Shown here in pieces: positions 34,286-42,207 of a DNA stretch of 64,000 nucleotides; the stretch's first letter is position 1; every line of letters begins with the position of its first letter. The notes beneath the pieces are model-generated. The model saw only the letters and a list, made by a program, of their open reading frames with translations. It was not told the origin of the DNA and did not search any database. The stretch spans positions 8,456 through 72,455 of the forward strand of contig CAZARU010000024.1 in assembly GCA_964487605.1 (NCBI GenBank), written 5' to 3'. The position numbers and the translations under genes are program-made. This DNA comes from JAJDAH01 sp964487605 (GTDB taxonomy: Bacteria; Myxococcota_A; Polyangia; Polyangiales; Polyangiaceae).

Positions 34286-34960
34286 ATGAGCCCTCCCGCC
34301 CACTCCCACGCCAGCGCCGACGACGCGCGGGGCGATCCGACGCGGCAGCGGCTCCTCGACGCCGCGCTCGCGACGTTCGCGGAGCGAGGGTACGACGCCG
34401 CCCGCACTCGCGACGTCTGCGCCCGCGCGCGCGCGAACGGCGCCGCGTTGAACTACCACTGGGGCTCGAAGCACGATCTCTGGCTCGCGGTGTGCGAGGA
34501 GTGCGGCCGACGCTTCTTCGATCTCGCGCGGACGCGGATCGACGTCTCCGGCAGCGCGGGGGACGTCGTGGAGTCCGTCGTAGGCACGGTGTTCGACGTG
34601 CTGGCTGCCGACCCGGCGCCCGCACGGATCCTCGCGTGGGCGTCGCTCCAGTCCGAGTCGATGGACTTCGACGCGGCCGCGCGCCCGTTCCGCCCGGTCG
34701 TCGACCTCGCGGTCCGCCTGCTGCAGGACGCCCAGGCGCGCGGCGAGGTGGCAGAGGGCGTCGACGTCCAGACCGTACTCGTCCTCCTGTACGACCAGAT
34801 CCTGTTCACCGTCGTCGACCGCGCGGGGCATCGCCACCACTTCGGTCGCGATCTGCGGGACGCGGACCACGCGCGGAGGGTGCGAGCGGCGCTCGTCCGC
34901 TCCGCGCGTCTGCTGCTCGGTCTCCGTGACGAGCGACGCTCCCGGGGCGCACCGCGATGA
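34286..34960 (+). CDS. TetR/AcrR-family transcriptional regulator
   Basis: A 224-residue DNA-binding repressor of the TetR family. After a disordered N-terminus, residues ~17-65 form the helix-turn-helix domain (RQRLLDAALATFAERGYDAA, then LNYHWGSKHDLWLAV in the family's recognition-helix position). The C-terminal ligand-binding region is helical and unlike known subgroups, so the inducer is unknown. GAGG sits 7 bases before ATG 34286. Its stop overlaps the ATG of the sterol desaturase-family gene (ATGA at 34957), so the pair is coupled, and the upstream operator suggests joint autoregulation. Confidence 0.88.
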   Translation: MSPPAHSHASADDARGDPTRQRLLDAALATFAERGYDAARTRDVCARARANGAALNYHWGSKHDLWLAVCEECGRRFFDLARTRIDVSGSAGDVVESVVGTVFDVLAADPAPARILAWASLQSESMDFDAAARPFRPVVDLAVRLLQDAQARGEVAEGVDVQTVLVLLYDQILFTVVDRAGHRHHFGRDLRDADHARRVRAALVRSARLLLGLRDERRSRGAPR

Positions 34961-35895
34961 CGCTGCCTCCCTTCGCCGAGGCCCCGCGAGTTTCGATGGT
35001 CGTCAGGGCCGCTCGGGGCGCGCTGACCTGGGGCACGTTCCCCTTCGTGTTCGTCGGCGCCCTCACCCTCGGCGCGGCGGCCATCGACCGGGGCTTCATC
35101 GTCTGGGCGGTGCCGGCGATCATCGCCGGGGCCGGCGCCATCGTCGCGCTGCTGGAGCGCATTCATCCGCACGTGCCGGCGTGGAATCGACCGCGTGGCG
35201 ACGTGGGCACGGACACGAAGCACCTCGTCGTGTCGCTCATTGCCGTCCCGGAGTTGTTCCGCGCAGCGACCTTCGGGGCCCTGTACGCGGCGAGCGCGTG
35301 GCTGGTCGCCCACGTGGGGTTCGGGCCGTGGCCGCGAGATTGGCCCCTGTTCGCACAGCTCGCCCTCGCCATGGTGGTCACGGAGTTCGGCGCCTACTGG
35401 GCTCATCGGCTCATGCACGAGGTTCCTCTCCTGTGGCGACTGCACGCCGTCCACCACACGGCCGAGCGCCTCTACTTCCTGAACTCCGTCCGCTTCCACC
35501 CGCTCGACACGCTCATGTCGTACGCGATGGAGGCCATTCCGCTGGTGCTCCTCGGCTGTCCAGAGCCGGTGATCGCGCTGTTCGTGATCTTCACCGGCGT
35601 TCATGGGCTCTTTCAGCATGCGAACGTACGCCTGCGCCTCGGGCCGCTGAACTGGATCTTCAGCATGGCCGAGCTCCACCGCTGGCACCACTCCACCCTC
35701 GTCGCGGAAGGCAACAACAACTACGGAACGAACCTGATCTTCTGGGACGTGGTGTTCGGCACGCGCTTCCTGCCACGCGACCGCCACCCACCCGACACGA
35801 TCGGCGTCTCTGCGCTCCCGCGGTTTCCGCGGGGCTGGTGGGCACAGGTGCGAAGCCCCTTCCGCTGGGAGGCCACCGTCCGCGAGTCGCAGTAG
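34957..35895 (+). CDS. Sterol desaturase/fatty acid hydroxylase family protein
   Basis: A 312-residue membrane di-iron oxidase. Four or five helices carry the three histidine clusters HRLMH, HAVHH and HRWHH (at about residues 153, 165 and 248) that bind the di-iron centre in the ERG3/ERG25-type superfamily. The region around HHTAERLYFLNSVRFHPLD is typical of the alkylglycerol monooxygenase and sterol C4/C5 group. The lipid substrate is unknown. Translationally coupled (ATGA) to the TetR-type regulator, which suggests the regulator senses a related lipid. It ends about 40 bases from the convergent sulfatase-like gene. Confidence 0.88.
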   Translation: MTLPPFAEAPRVSMVVRAARGALTWGTFPFVFVGALTLGAAAIDRGFIVWAVPAIIAGAGAIVALLERIHPHVPAWNRPRGDVGTDTKHLVVSLIAVPELFRAATFGALYAASAWLVAHVGFGPWPRDWPLFAQLALAMVVTEFGAYWAHRLMHEVPLLWRLHAVHHTAERLYFLNSVRFHPLDTLMSYAMEAIPLVLLGCPEPVIALFVIFTGVHGLFQHANVRLRLGPLNWIFSMAELHRWHHSTLVAEGNNNYGTNLIFWDVVFGTRFLPRDRHPPDTIGVSALPRFPRGWWAQVRSPFRWEATVRESQ

Positions 35896-35936
35896 GCCGG
35901 AGCCGGGCCTGCCGGCGCCGCGCAGCCGCGACGAGG

Positions 35937-38201
35937 TCACCCGGCGGGGCGAACGCGCCGCGACCTCGCATCGAGGATCTGGAACAGCTCCGCCTTCATG
36001 GTCTCGAGTCGATTGGGCTCGCGCGCGGCGAGATCGGTCGTCTCGCCGGGGTCGGTCTCCAGCAGGAAGATCTGCAGCGACCGGGACGGCTCGCGGTAGA
36101 CGACCTTGTACGGCCACTCCACGAGCGCGGCCGAGTACCTCGAAAAATCGCTAATGCGGAAGGACTCGAGCACGATCGCCGGCGCGTCGAGCGTGTGGCC
36201 GGCCCAGAGCGGAAGCAGATTGCGTCCGCGCAGACTCTCCCATCCGCGGCGGACTCCCAGCGCGTTCAGCGCCGTCGGGAGCAGGTCCTGGTGGGCCACC
36301 GCGCCGTCGATTCGTCGGCGGGCATGGCGGGGCAACCTGAGAAGTCCCGGGACGCGCACCTGAGGCTCGTGAAGGTCCGTGGAGTTGTGGCGACGCCCGT
36401 GTTCGCCGAACGCCTCGCCGTGATCGCCGGCCACGAGGAGCACCGTGTCGTCCCACACCCCAGCCCTCTCCAGCCCCAGGACGAGACGGTGAACCGCACG
36501 ATCGACCCCCCAGATCTCGCTGTCGTAGCGCCCCGCGTCACCGGGCCCGAAGTCCGGGGAGCCGGGGTGACGATCGTAGGAGGCGTGCGGCTCGGCGAAA
36601 TGAATCCACAGCAAGAACCGCCTGGCGCCGACGACGCGCAGCCGATCGAGGGCGCGGCTCACGAGCTCCTCGGCCTGGATGCCGAGGAGCTTGCCGCGGC
36701 GACGCTTCACGGGCGTCGCCGTGTCGTAGGTGGTGAACCCCCTGACGAATCCGAGGTCTTCGTCGTGGGACAGCGCCGGCAGGTTCGGCAGAATCGCGAT
36801 CGTCTCGAAACCCGCTTCCTGCAGGAGCTCGGGGACCCAGGGGAGCCCCGGCGCCATGCGCGGCCCCTTGCCGGTGCCCATCGTCCACTCGACCTCGGAC
36901 GGCAAGAGCGTGGACCAGAGGGAGGCGAGGGACAGACGCGTCGTGCACGAGGCCGAGTAGAGCCGACCGAACACCGCGGCCTGGCCGGCGAGCTGATCGA
37001 GGTTCGGCGTCGTCACCCGTTCGTGGCCCAGGAACGAGACACGATCGGCCCGCAGCGATTCCACCGTGACGACCACGAGGTGCCGCGCGGACCCCGTGTG
37101 CGATCCCGCATCGAGCCAGACGGGCGGCGTGGCGCGCGCGACGCCGCTCGAGTCGCCACCCAGGCAGTTCTCGTCGATGCCGTTCCCCGGAACGTCCGGC
37201 GCTGCGGGGTTCACGGTCCCGTCGAAGGGCGCGCAGTCCCCGCCGCCCAGCCACGACGAGAAGCCGTCGCCGTCCACGTCCGTCGTGACCCGCACGCCGT
37301 GGACCAGCGCCGCCGACCATCGCTCCGCCACGACGATAGCACCGGGAAGATCCGCGGGTCCGCGGGCGACCAGGGCGGCGAGCGCCGCAGCCGCGCAGAA
37401 CGACCCGGCGACTCCGAAGGCGACCGAGCGCGCGCGCCAGGCCCTTCGCACCAGGAGCGCGTGCGCGCCGAAGGCCACCGCCAGCGCGACGAAGGGTCCG
37501 GCGACCGGCCAAGGACCGACGTCACGCAGGCTCACGGCGGTTCGCAGAGCGAGCCACGTCAGCGCCGCGACCGCGACGAGCACCGCAACGCCCCACACGA
37601 GGAGCGGACGGCGCGACGGTGGCGCACGAAGCGCCGCGCGGCGAAGCGCGCAGCAGGTCGCGGGAAAGACGGCCGTGGCGAGCGCCGTGAGCCCGACCGT
37701 CGCCCCCGCCACAACGAGCGCACCGAGCTCCTGATTGTTCAGTCTCGCCTGGACCCAGCGCCCGACGAGGTGGACGCAGACGACCACCGGCGTCGCCAGG
37801 AGCACCACCGCGGCAGCCCGCGGACCGCCGTCGACGACCTCGTCCCGCGCCGCGCGGACGAGCAGGGACGCCGCGAGAGCCGCTGCGCCGCACGCGGCAC
37901 CCGCGAGCAGGAACCACGGGAGCACGTAGGCGAGGAGTCGGAAGGCGAGCGCGAAGTCCAGATCGCCGTCACGCAAGGCGCCGGACGGCGCGTCGACGCA
38001 TGCGAGCACGACGCCGGCTGCGCCTCCGGCCGCGACGTGCCTCACCCATCGCGCGGCGCTGGGGGACTCCGTGGTGCGCGCCTCTGGCAGGGGCGCATCG
38101 GAAGTCGGCAGGCGCGCCGCACCGCGCTCGTGGTGTGCGGTCGAGGGAGGCTCCGCGCGATCATCGTCGTCGGCGTCGGACAGGGGCGCGCAGCCTAACA
38201 C
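35937..38201 (-). CDS. Membrane sulfatase-superfamily protein 1, with MopE-like motif
   Basis: A 754-residue alkaline-phosphatase/sulfatase-superfamily protein. About seven helices in the first ~330 residues are followed by a MopE-like metal-binding loop (DVDGDGFSSWLGGGDCAPFD, ending VPGNGIDENC). The hydrolase domain then runs from LVVVTVESLRADRVSFLGHE to the end, with metal ligands in VAGDHGEAFGEHG. The nucleophile region reads SASCTTRLSLASL; the CxPxR formylglycine signature of true sulfatases is absent, so a Thr nucleophile or another chemistry is likely. The usual first metal ligand Asp is Glu (VESLRAD). The start at GTG 38201 is chosen because the frame upstream is Arg-rich and unlike protein. 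Same strand, 210 bases downstream of the ferritin-like lipoprotein. Confidence 0.82.
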   Translation of the reverse strand: MLGCAPLSDADDDDRAEPPSTAHHERGAARLPTSDAPLPEARTTESPSAARWVRHVAAGGAAGVVLACVDAPSGALRDGDLDFALAFRLLAYVLPWFLLAGAACGAAALAASLLVRAARDEVVDGGPRAAAVVLLATPVVVCVHLVGRWVQARLNNQELGALVVAGATVGLTALATAVFPATCCALRRAALRAPPSRRPLLVWGVAVLVAVAALTWLALRTAVSLRDVGPWPVAGPFVALAVAFGAHALLVRRAWRARSVAFGVAGSFCAAAALAALVARGPADLPGAIVVAERWSAALVHGVRVTTDVDGDGFSSWLGGGDCAPFDGTVNPAAPDVPGNGIDENCLGGDSSGVARATPPVWLDAGSHTGSARHLVVVTVESLRADRVSFLGHERVTTPNLDQLAGQAAVFGRLYSASCTTRLSLASLWSTLLPSEVEWTMGTGKGPRMAPGLPWVPELLQEAGFETIAILPNLPALSHDEDLGFVRGFTTYDTATPVKRRRGKLLGIQAEELVSRALDRLRVVGARRFLLWIHFAEPHASYDRHPGSPDFGPGDAGRYDSEIWGVDRAVHRLVLGLERAGVWDDTVLLVAGDHGEAFGEHGRRHNSTDLHEPQVRVPGLLRLPRHARRRIDGAVAHQDLLPTALNALGVRRGWESLRGRNLLPLWAGHTLDAPAIVLESFRISDFSRYSAALVEWPYKVVYREPSRSLQIFLLETDPGETTDLAAREPNRLETMKAELFQILDARSRRVRPAG

Positions 38202-38411
38202 GCGCCTCCGCCATCGTCCGCGAGCTAGGGGTTCGGCTGGACGCTCCGGCTCGCGTCGTCCCAGCGGTAGAGGAGCGAACGGTTGCCCCCGTACGTGCGC
38301 TCCGGACCGCCGCTGTCCGGCATTTCGAACCGCGGCGAGGGTCGCGCACGTCAGCACCTGCCCAGCGCAGGACGCTCATGAGGCTCGCATGGGGTGTCTG
38401 CGCGGGCCGCG

Positions 38412-39983
38412 TCAAGCGAAGCGGCTGGCGACCGTGTACGCCGCGTGCGCTCCACCGCGGGGCGCGTGAGACGCCGCGGCTTGCCCCAGCGCGCGGGCGC
38501 CCGGACCCACCACTTTCTCCAGCGCCTCGCGCCGGAGCTCGCTCCGACGCGCCTCGGGCACGTGACCCCACGCGGCGAGAACGCCCTCTTGCGGACAGCA
38601 CGCGACCGGCACATCGGCCCCTGCCGTCAGGGCTCGTGTGAAGCACCGTGACAGCCACTCCGAGGACACGACGCCCTCCGCAACCGCCCAGGCGACGAAC
38701 CGCCAGGCGAGGGCCGCGTGGCGGCGCTCGTCGTCGGCGATGCGACGGAGCAGAGCGGCCACCGAAGGGTCGACGGCCAGCTCGGCGGCCTGTGCCGCTT
38801 CGAGCGCGGCAACCGTCTCGCCGACGCAGCCCTCGAGGATCGCGGTCTCCACGATGGTCTCGACCGACCGGCCACCGAGCGCGTCGCTCACATCGAGAAG
38901 TCCGGGACCGACGGGTGCGCCCCCGAACGCGCGCGCGAGGTCGAAGGCCGCGCACGCATGCTCCGTCTCGTCGAGTCCGGCGCGCTGGCTCTCGATCACG
39001 AGGTCGGCCGGGGCCCCCAGGCGAAGCAGCTCCAGGGTGAATCGCGCGAACGCCGCCACCGAAGCGTGCTCCATCAGGGCGACCCGGGTCCAGGCTTCGG
39101 CGATCGCCGCGCGGGACACCGCGTCGAGCCCCACGGTGGGTGCGCCGACCGTGAGATCCACCGCGCTCCAGTCCGAGCGAGGCATCGGGCGCGCGAGTCG
39201 CGGCGCCTCCCGCACGAGGAACGGGCGACCGATCCCGCAGAGCTGGCCCCCACACTGCCGCACGCCGTCGGCCCGCGTGCAGTGCTGCTCGGTCGCGCAC
39301 TCGGCGCGCGTGGTGCAGGCGTCCTTGGGCGACTGGCAGGCGAACCCGGCAATCGACACGCAGTCGTCGATGCACCCCGGTTCGTACGGGACGCAGAGCG
39401 AGCCGACGGGGCACTGCGCGTCGCTGGAGCACTCGGCAGGCACGCACCGACCGGGCTGTCCGCCGCCACTGCACAGGCAGATGGAAGGCTCGCTACCGGC
39501 GTCCACGCAGTCCGCATCGGAGGTGCAACCCTGGAAGCATCCACATCCTTCACAGACCAGGCCGGCATCCGGCGCTTCGAAGTCGCACACCGCACGGGTC
39601 GGTCGGTGGAGGGTGCCGTTCTCGCAGATCTCGAAACCTCCGCCGCCCTGTGCGGGCTTCGACCCGGTGCACGAGAAGGGAGCCACGTCCGGCAGTACGA
39701 CCGTCACGTCCACCGCCGCGTCGAGCGTGGTGACGGCCCCGTCGCGACCGGCATCCACCGCGACCACGGGACCGTCACGCGAGGCATCGCCGGCCGACGA
39801 CCCGGAGGTGCCGCCGACGCCGGACCCGCTCGAACCGCTCGAACCGGCCGCTCCGCTCGAACCGCCCGAACCGGCCGCTCCACCGCTCGAGCCCTCGGAG
39901 GAACCGCCGCACGCTACGAGACCGAGTCCCGCCAGGAACGAAGCCGCCCACGCCTCCACGGAGAACCGATGACGTCCACGCAT
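38412..39983 (-). CDS. Lipoprotein with Cys-rich module and ferritin-like domain
   Basis: A 523-residue lipoprotein. The lipobox LVAC (Cys25) is followed by a Gly/Ser-rich linker and an Asp/Val-rich stretch. Then comes a cysteine-rich region of repeated Cys-pair modules (about residues 105-245). Last is a helical ferritin-like domain (about 290-460) with EHASVAAFARFTLELL, DETEHACAAFDLARAF, LEGCVGETVAALEAA and ADDERRHAALAWRFV; these carry the Glu and E-x-x-H spacing of a di-metal site. The role is unknown; a surface metalloprotein is inferred. It begins only 11 bases after the end of the second sulfatase-like gene, so the two are probably cotranscribed. A relative lies at 47410-48504. Confidence 0.82.
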   Translation of the reverse strand: MRGRHRFSVEAWAASFLAGLGLVACGGSSEGSSGGAAGSGGSSGAAGSSGSSGSGVGGTSGSSAGDASRDGPVVAVDAGRDGAVTTLDAAVDVTVVLPDVAPFSCTGSKPAQGGGGFEICENGTLHRPTRAVCDFEAPDAGLVCEGCGCFQGCTSDADCVDAGSEPSICLCSGGGQPGRCVPAECSSDAQCPVGSLCVPYEPGCIDDCVSIAGFACQSPKDACTTRAECATEQHCTRADGVRQCGGQLCGIGRPFLVREAPRLARPMPRSDWSAVDLTVGAPTVGLDAVSRAAIAEAWTRVALMEHASVAAFARFTLELLRLGAPADLVIESQRAGLDETEHACAAFDLARAFGGAPVGPGLLDVSDALGGRSVETIVETAILEGCVGETVAALEAAQAAELAVDPSVAALLRRIADDERRHAALAWRFVAWAVAEGVVSSEWLSRCFTRALTAGADVPVACCPQEGVLAAWGHVPEARRSELRREALEKVVGPGARALGQAAASHAPRGGAHAAYTVASRFA

Positions 39984-39994
39984 GGGGACGTAGT

Positions 39995-41206
39995 CTAGTC
40001 CAGTTTCGCCAGGTTTCCCGTCCCATCGCGACGAAGGAGCGACTTCAAGCGCTTCACCTCGGCGGGGTGGTCCGCGGAGACGTCGGTCGTCTCCGCAGGG
40101 TCGGCGCGGGAGTCGTAGAGCGCGACCTTCCCCTTGCCGACGTCCTGAAGGAGCGCCCAGCTCCCCGCTCGAACCGCGCGGCGGTAGAACGAGCGCTTGG
40201 CGCTACCGAGGTCCACCACGGCGCAGAAGATGGGGCGGTCCGCGTCGCTGGCCGCCGGGTCGAGCGCAGGGACGAGGAGGCTCTGCCCATGAAGCGTTCC
40301 GAGCGCCTCGCGCTGCCCGACCAGCTCGAGCAGCGTCGGAACGACGTCGACCATCGCCACGGGTGAGTCGATGCGCGCCGCCGGCACGCCGGGGATGCGC
40401 ACCACCAGCGGAACGTGAACGCTCTCGGCGTGGCAGGTCCGCGCGTGGAACCGTCCGCCGTGCTCGAGGAACTCCTCACCGTGATCCGAGCTGACGATCA
40501 CGATGGTGGAGTCCCACAGCTTCGGATCGGCCCGCAGGTACTCGACCAGGAAGCCCACGCTGCGATCCGCATACGCGATCTCGCTCTCGTAGCGACCTTG
40601 CTCGTCGTCGGGGAACTCCGGCAGCCCCGTCTCCTGCTTGACGTACGGGCTGTGGGGTGACTCGTAGTAGATGAACGCGAAGAAGGGATGCTCGCGATCG
40701 TTGGCGATGAAGTCGATGGCGTAGGACGTGGACGTCGCCGCGCTGCGCTCCGAGCGCACGCGCCGCTTCTTGGTCGTCCAGATGTCCACCACGGACTCGA
40801 AGCCCCGAACGACCGAGTCGAAGTTGTCGATCACGTAGCTGTTCGCCACCAGTCGGGTCGCCCACTTCTTCTCGGCGAGGGCCTGCGTCACGGTCCGGTG
40901 CGTGTCCGCCAGATGCACCTGGCCGGCCTTCGGCTGCTCCCACCGCGCGCCGCCGGGAGTCAGCCCGGAAAGCATGCTCGGGATGGACAGCCCGGTGGCC
41001 GACGACTGGGCGTAGGCGCGGGTGAAGACGAGCGCGTCGCGACCGAGCTCCTCCATGAAGGGCGTCGTGCTCCGGACGTGGCCGCCCAGGCTGGTCCGGT
41101 CCGCCCTGACCGCGTCGATGACGACCCACACGACGTTCCAGGGCCGCACCTGCTCCGGCGCCAGCCGGTCCGACCAGCGGCGCGTGACGCGCTCCCTCTC
41201 GTTCCT
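39995..41206 (-). CDS. Sulfatase-superfamily protein 2, C-terminal catalytic half (frameshifted gene)
   Basis: Downstream part of a gene split between two frames; with the 5' part it would be about 723 residues. It encodes the hydrolase domain: VWVVIDAVRADRTSLGGH (metal-ligand Asp), SSATGLSIPSMLSG in the nucleophile region, and SSDHGEEFLEHGGRFHA for the second metal site. As in protein 1, no formylglycine CxPxR motif is present; Thr is the likely nucleophile. The frame stays open to 41698, but from about 41200 upstream it is a shadow of the other frame, so this half has no credible start of its own. Genuine frameshift, sequencing error and recoding are all possible. It ends 11 bases before the ferritin-like lipoprotein gene. 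Confidence 0.75.
   Translation of the reverse strand, partial: RNERERVTRRWSDRLAPEQVRPWNVVWVVIDAVRADRTSLGGHVRSTTPFMEELGRDALVFTRAYAQSSATGLSIPSMLSGLTPGGARWEQPKAGQVHLADTHRTVTQALAEKKWATRLVANSYVIDNFDSVVRGFESVVDIWTTKKRRVRSERSAATSTSYAIDFIANDREHPFFAFIYYESPHSPYVKQETGLPEFPDDEQGRYESEIAYADRSVGFLVEYLRADPKLWDSTIVIVSSDHGEEFLEHGGRFHARTCHAESVHVPLVVRIPGVPAARIDSPVAMVDVVPTLLELVGQREALGTLHGQSLLVPALDPAASDADRPIFCAVVDLGSAKRSFYRRAVRAGSWALLQDVGKGKVALYDSRADPAETTDVSADHPAEVKRLKSLLRRDGTGNLAKLD
41192..41206 (-). other. Apparent frameshift site in sulfatase-like gene
   Basis: Between these positions coding character passes from one minus-strand frame to the next. The first frame reads DGEDAEKE, the second picks up as RERVTRRWSDRLAPEQ and leads into the hydrolase domain. 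The shift is +1 (one extra base, or two missing). The minus-strand context is purine-rich, with short runs such as GAGAGGGAG. The total of 2173 bases from start to stop is one more than a multiple of three. Confidence 0.65.
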
Positions 41207-42167
41207 TCTCCGCGTCCTCGCCGTCGCAGTTCTCGTCGACGCCGTTGCCCGGAACGTCGTGGGCGTTCGGGCCGCGCGTCCGGTCGAAGGGCGCGCAGTC
41301 CCGACCGCCGAGCAATGGTGAAGCCCCGTCGCGGTCCAGGTCCGTCGTGGCTCGCAGGAGGTCCGCCAGGGGGCCGGCGAACACACCGGCATCCATTCCC
41401 GCAGCAGCTTCCGTGCGGCGCTCGAACGACGATCCAGTGACCCAGGAGCAGGCGCCGAGCGCCGCGACGGCGACCATGAGTCCCGCGATGTCCGCGCGAC
41501 GCGACGCCGGTGCTGCACGGAGCGCGATGGTCGTGAAGGAACAGGTGACCACGAGCGCGAGCGCCGCCAGCACGTACATGAGCACGCCGAGCGACGCCTC
41601 GTGCGCACGCGCGAGCCCGACGGTCCCCCACAGGATCGGTGCGGCGACGAACAGCGCGTGGCGAGCGGCTCGCCACGGAGGCAACGGGAGCCTCGCACGA
41701 CGGTCGACCCAGGCGAGCGGCCTCTCGAGAACGCGTGCGAGCACGGCCGCGGACACCCAGCCGAGCAGCGTGACGACGACCAGGATGGAGGTCACGAGGG
41801 CCCGGGCGAACGCGTCGTCGTCGAAGGCCCAGACCCGCGCGAGCACCGCCCGGATCGCGAGAACGCCGCCCAGGACGTGCAGCGCGCCCGAGGCGACGAC
41901 CGCGTGAAGGCGGACCACCGGTCCGCGGTCCTCCGCGTCTCGTCCGTAGCGCTCGTCGACGGCCTCGATGCGCCGTCGCACGGCGCGGATTCGCCGGCCC
42001 ACCCAGGCGACGCCGAGCGCGACGACCGCGAAGGGCAGCGCCGCGAAGGCGACGACCGACGCGCCGAAGACCGCGGCCACCAGGCGATGGCCCGAAGCCG
42101 TCGCCATCGACGCGTCGACGGCTCCGAGGAGCAGGCCGCCGACGATGAACGCGGCGATCAGCCGCAT
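41192..42167 (-). CDS. Sulfatase-superfamily protein 2, N-terminal membrane half (frameshifted gene)
   Basis: Upstream part of the split gene. ATG 42167 begins RLIAAFIVGGLLLGAVD, the first of about seven helices over ~290 residues. Then comes a MopE-like loop with DLDRDGASPLLGGRDCAPFD and VPGNGVDENCDGEDAEKE, matching the corresponding part of protein 1. After the shift site this frame continues without stop to 40476, but that stretch is a shadow of the hydrolase frame. Domain order therefore matches protein 1 exactly once the frames are joined. It lies 40 bases downstream of sulfatase-like gene 3. Confidence 0.75.
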
Positions 42168-42207
42168 GCCGCCTCGACCGCGAATCCCCTCGCCACGCCC
42201 GCTCCGC

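Noticed and set aside
34926..38198. A 1090-residue open frame on the plus strand
   Set aside because: It runs through the sterol desaturase gene in another frame and then antisense to the sulfatase-like gene; composition is Arg/Gly/Pro-rich and no domain is seen.
40476..41191. Continuation of the N-terminal sulfatase frame past the shift
   Set aside because: It overlaps the clearly conserved hydrolase frame and loses protein character immediately after DGEDAEKE.
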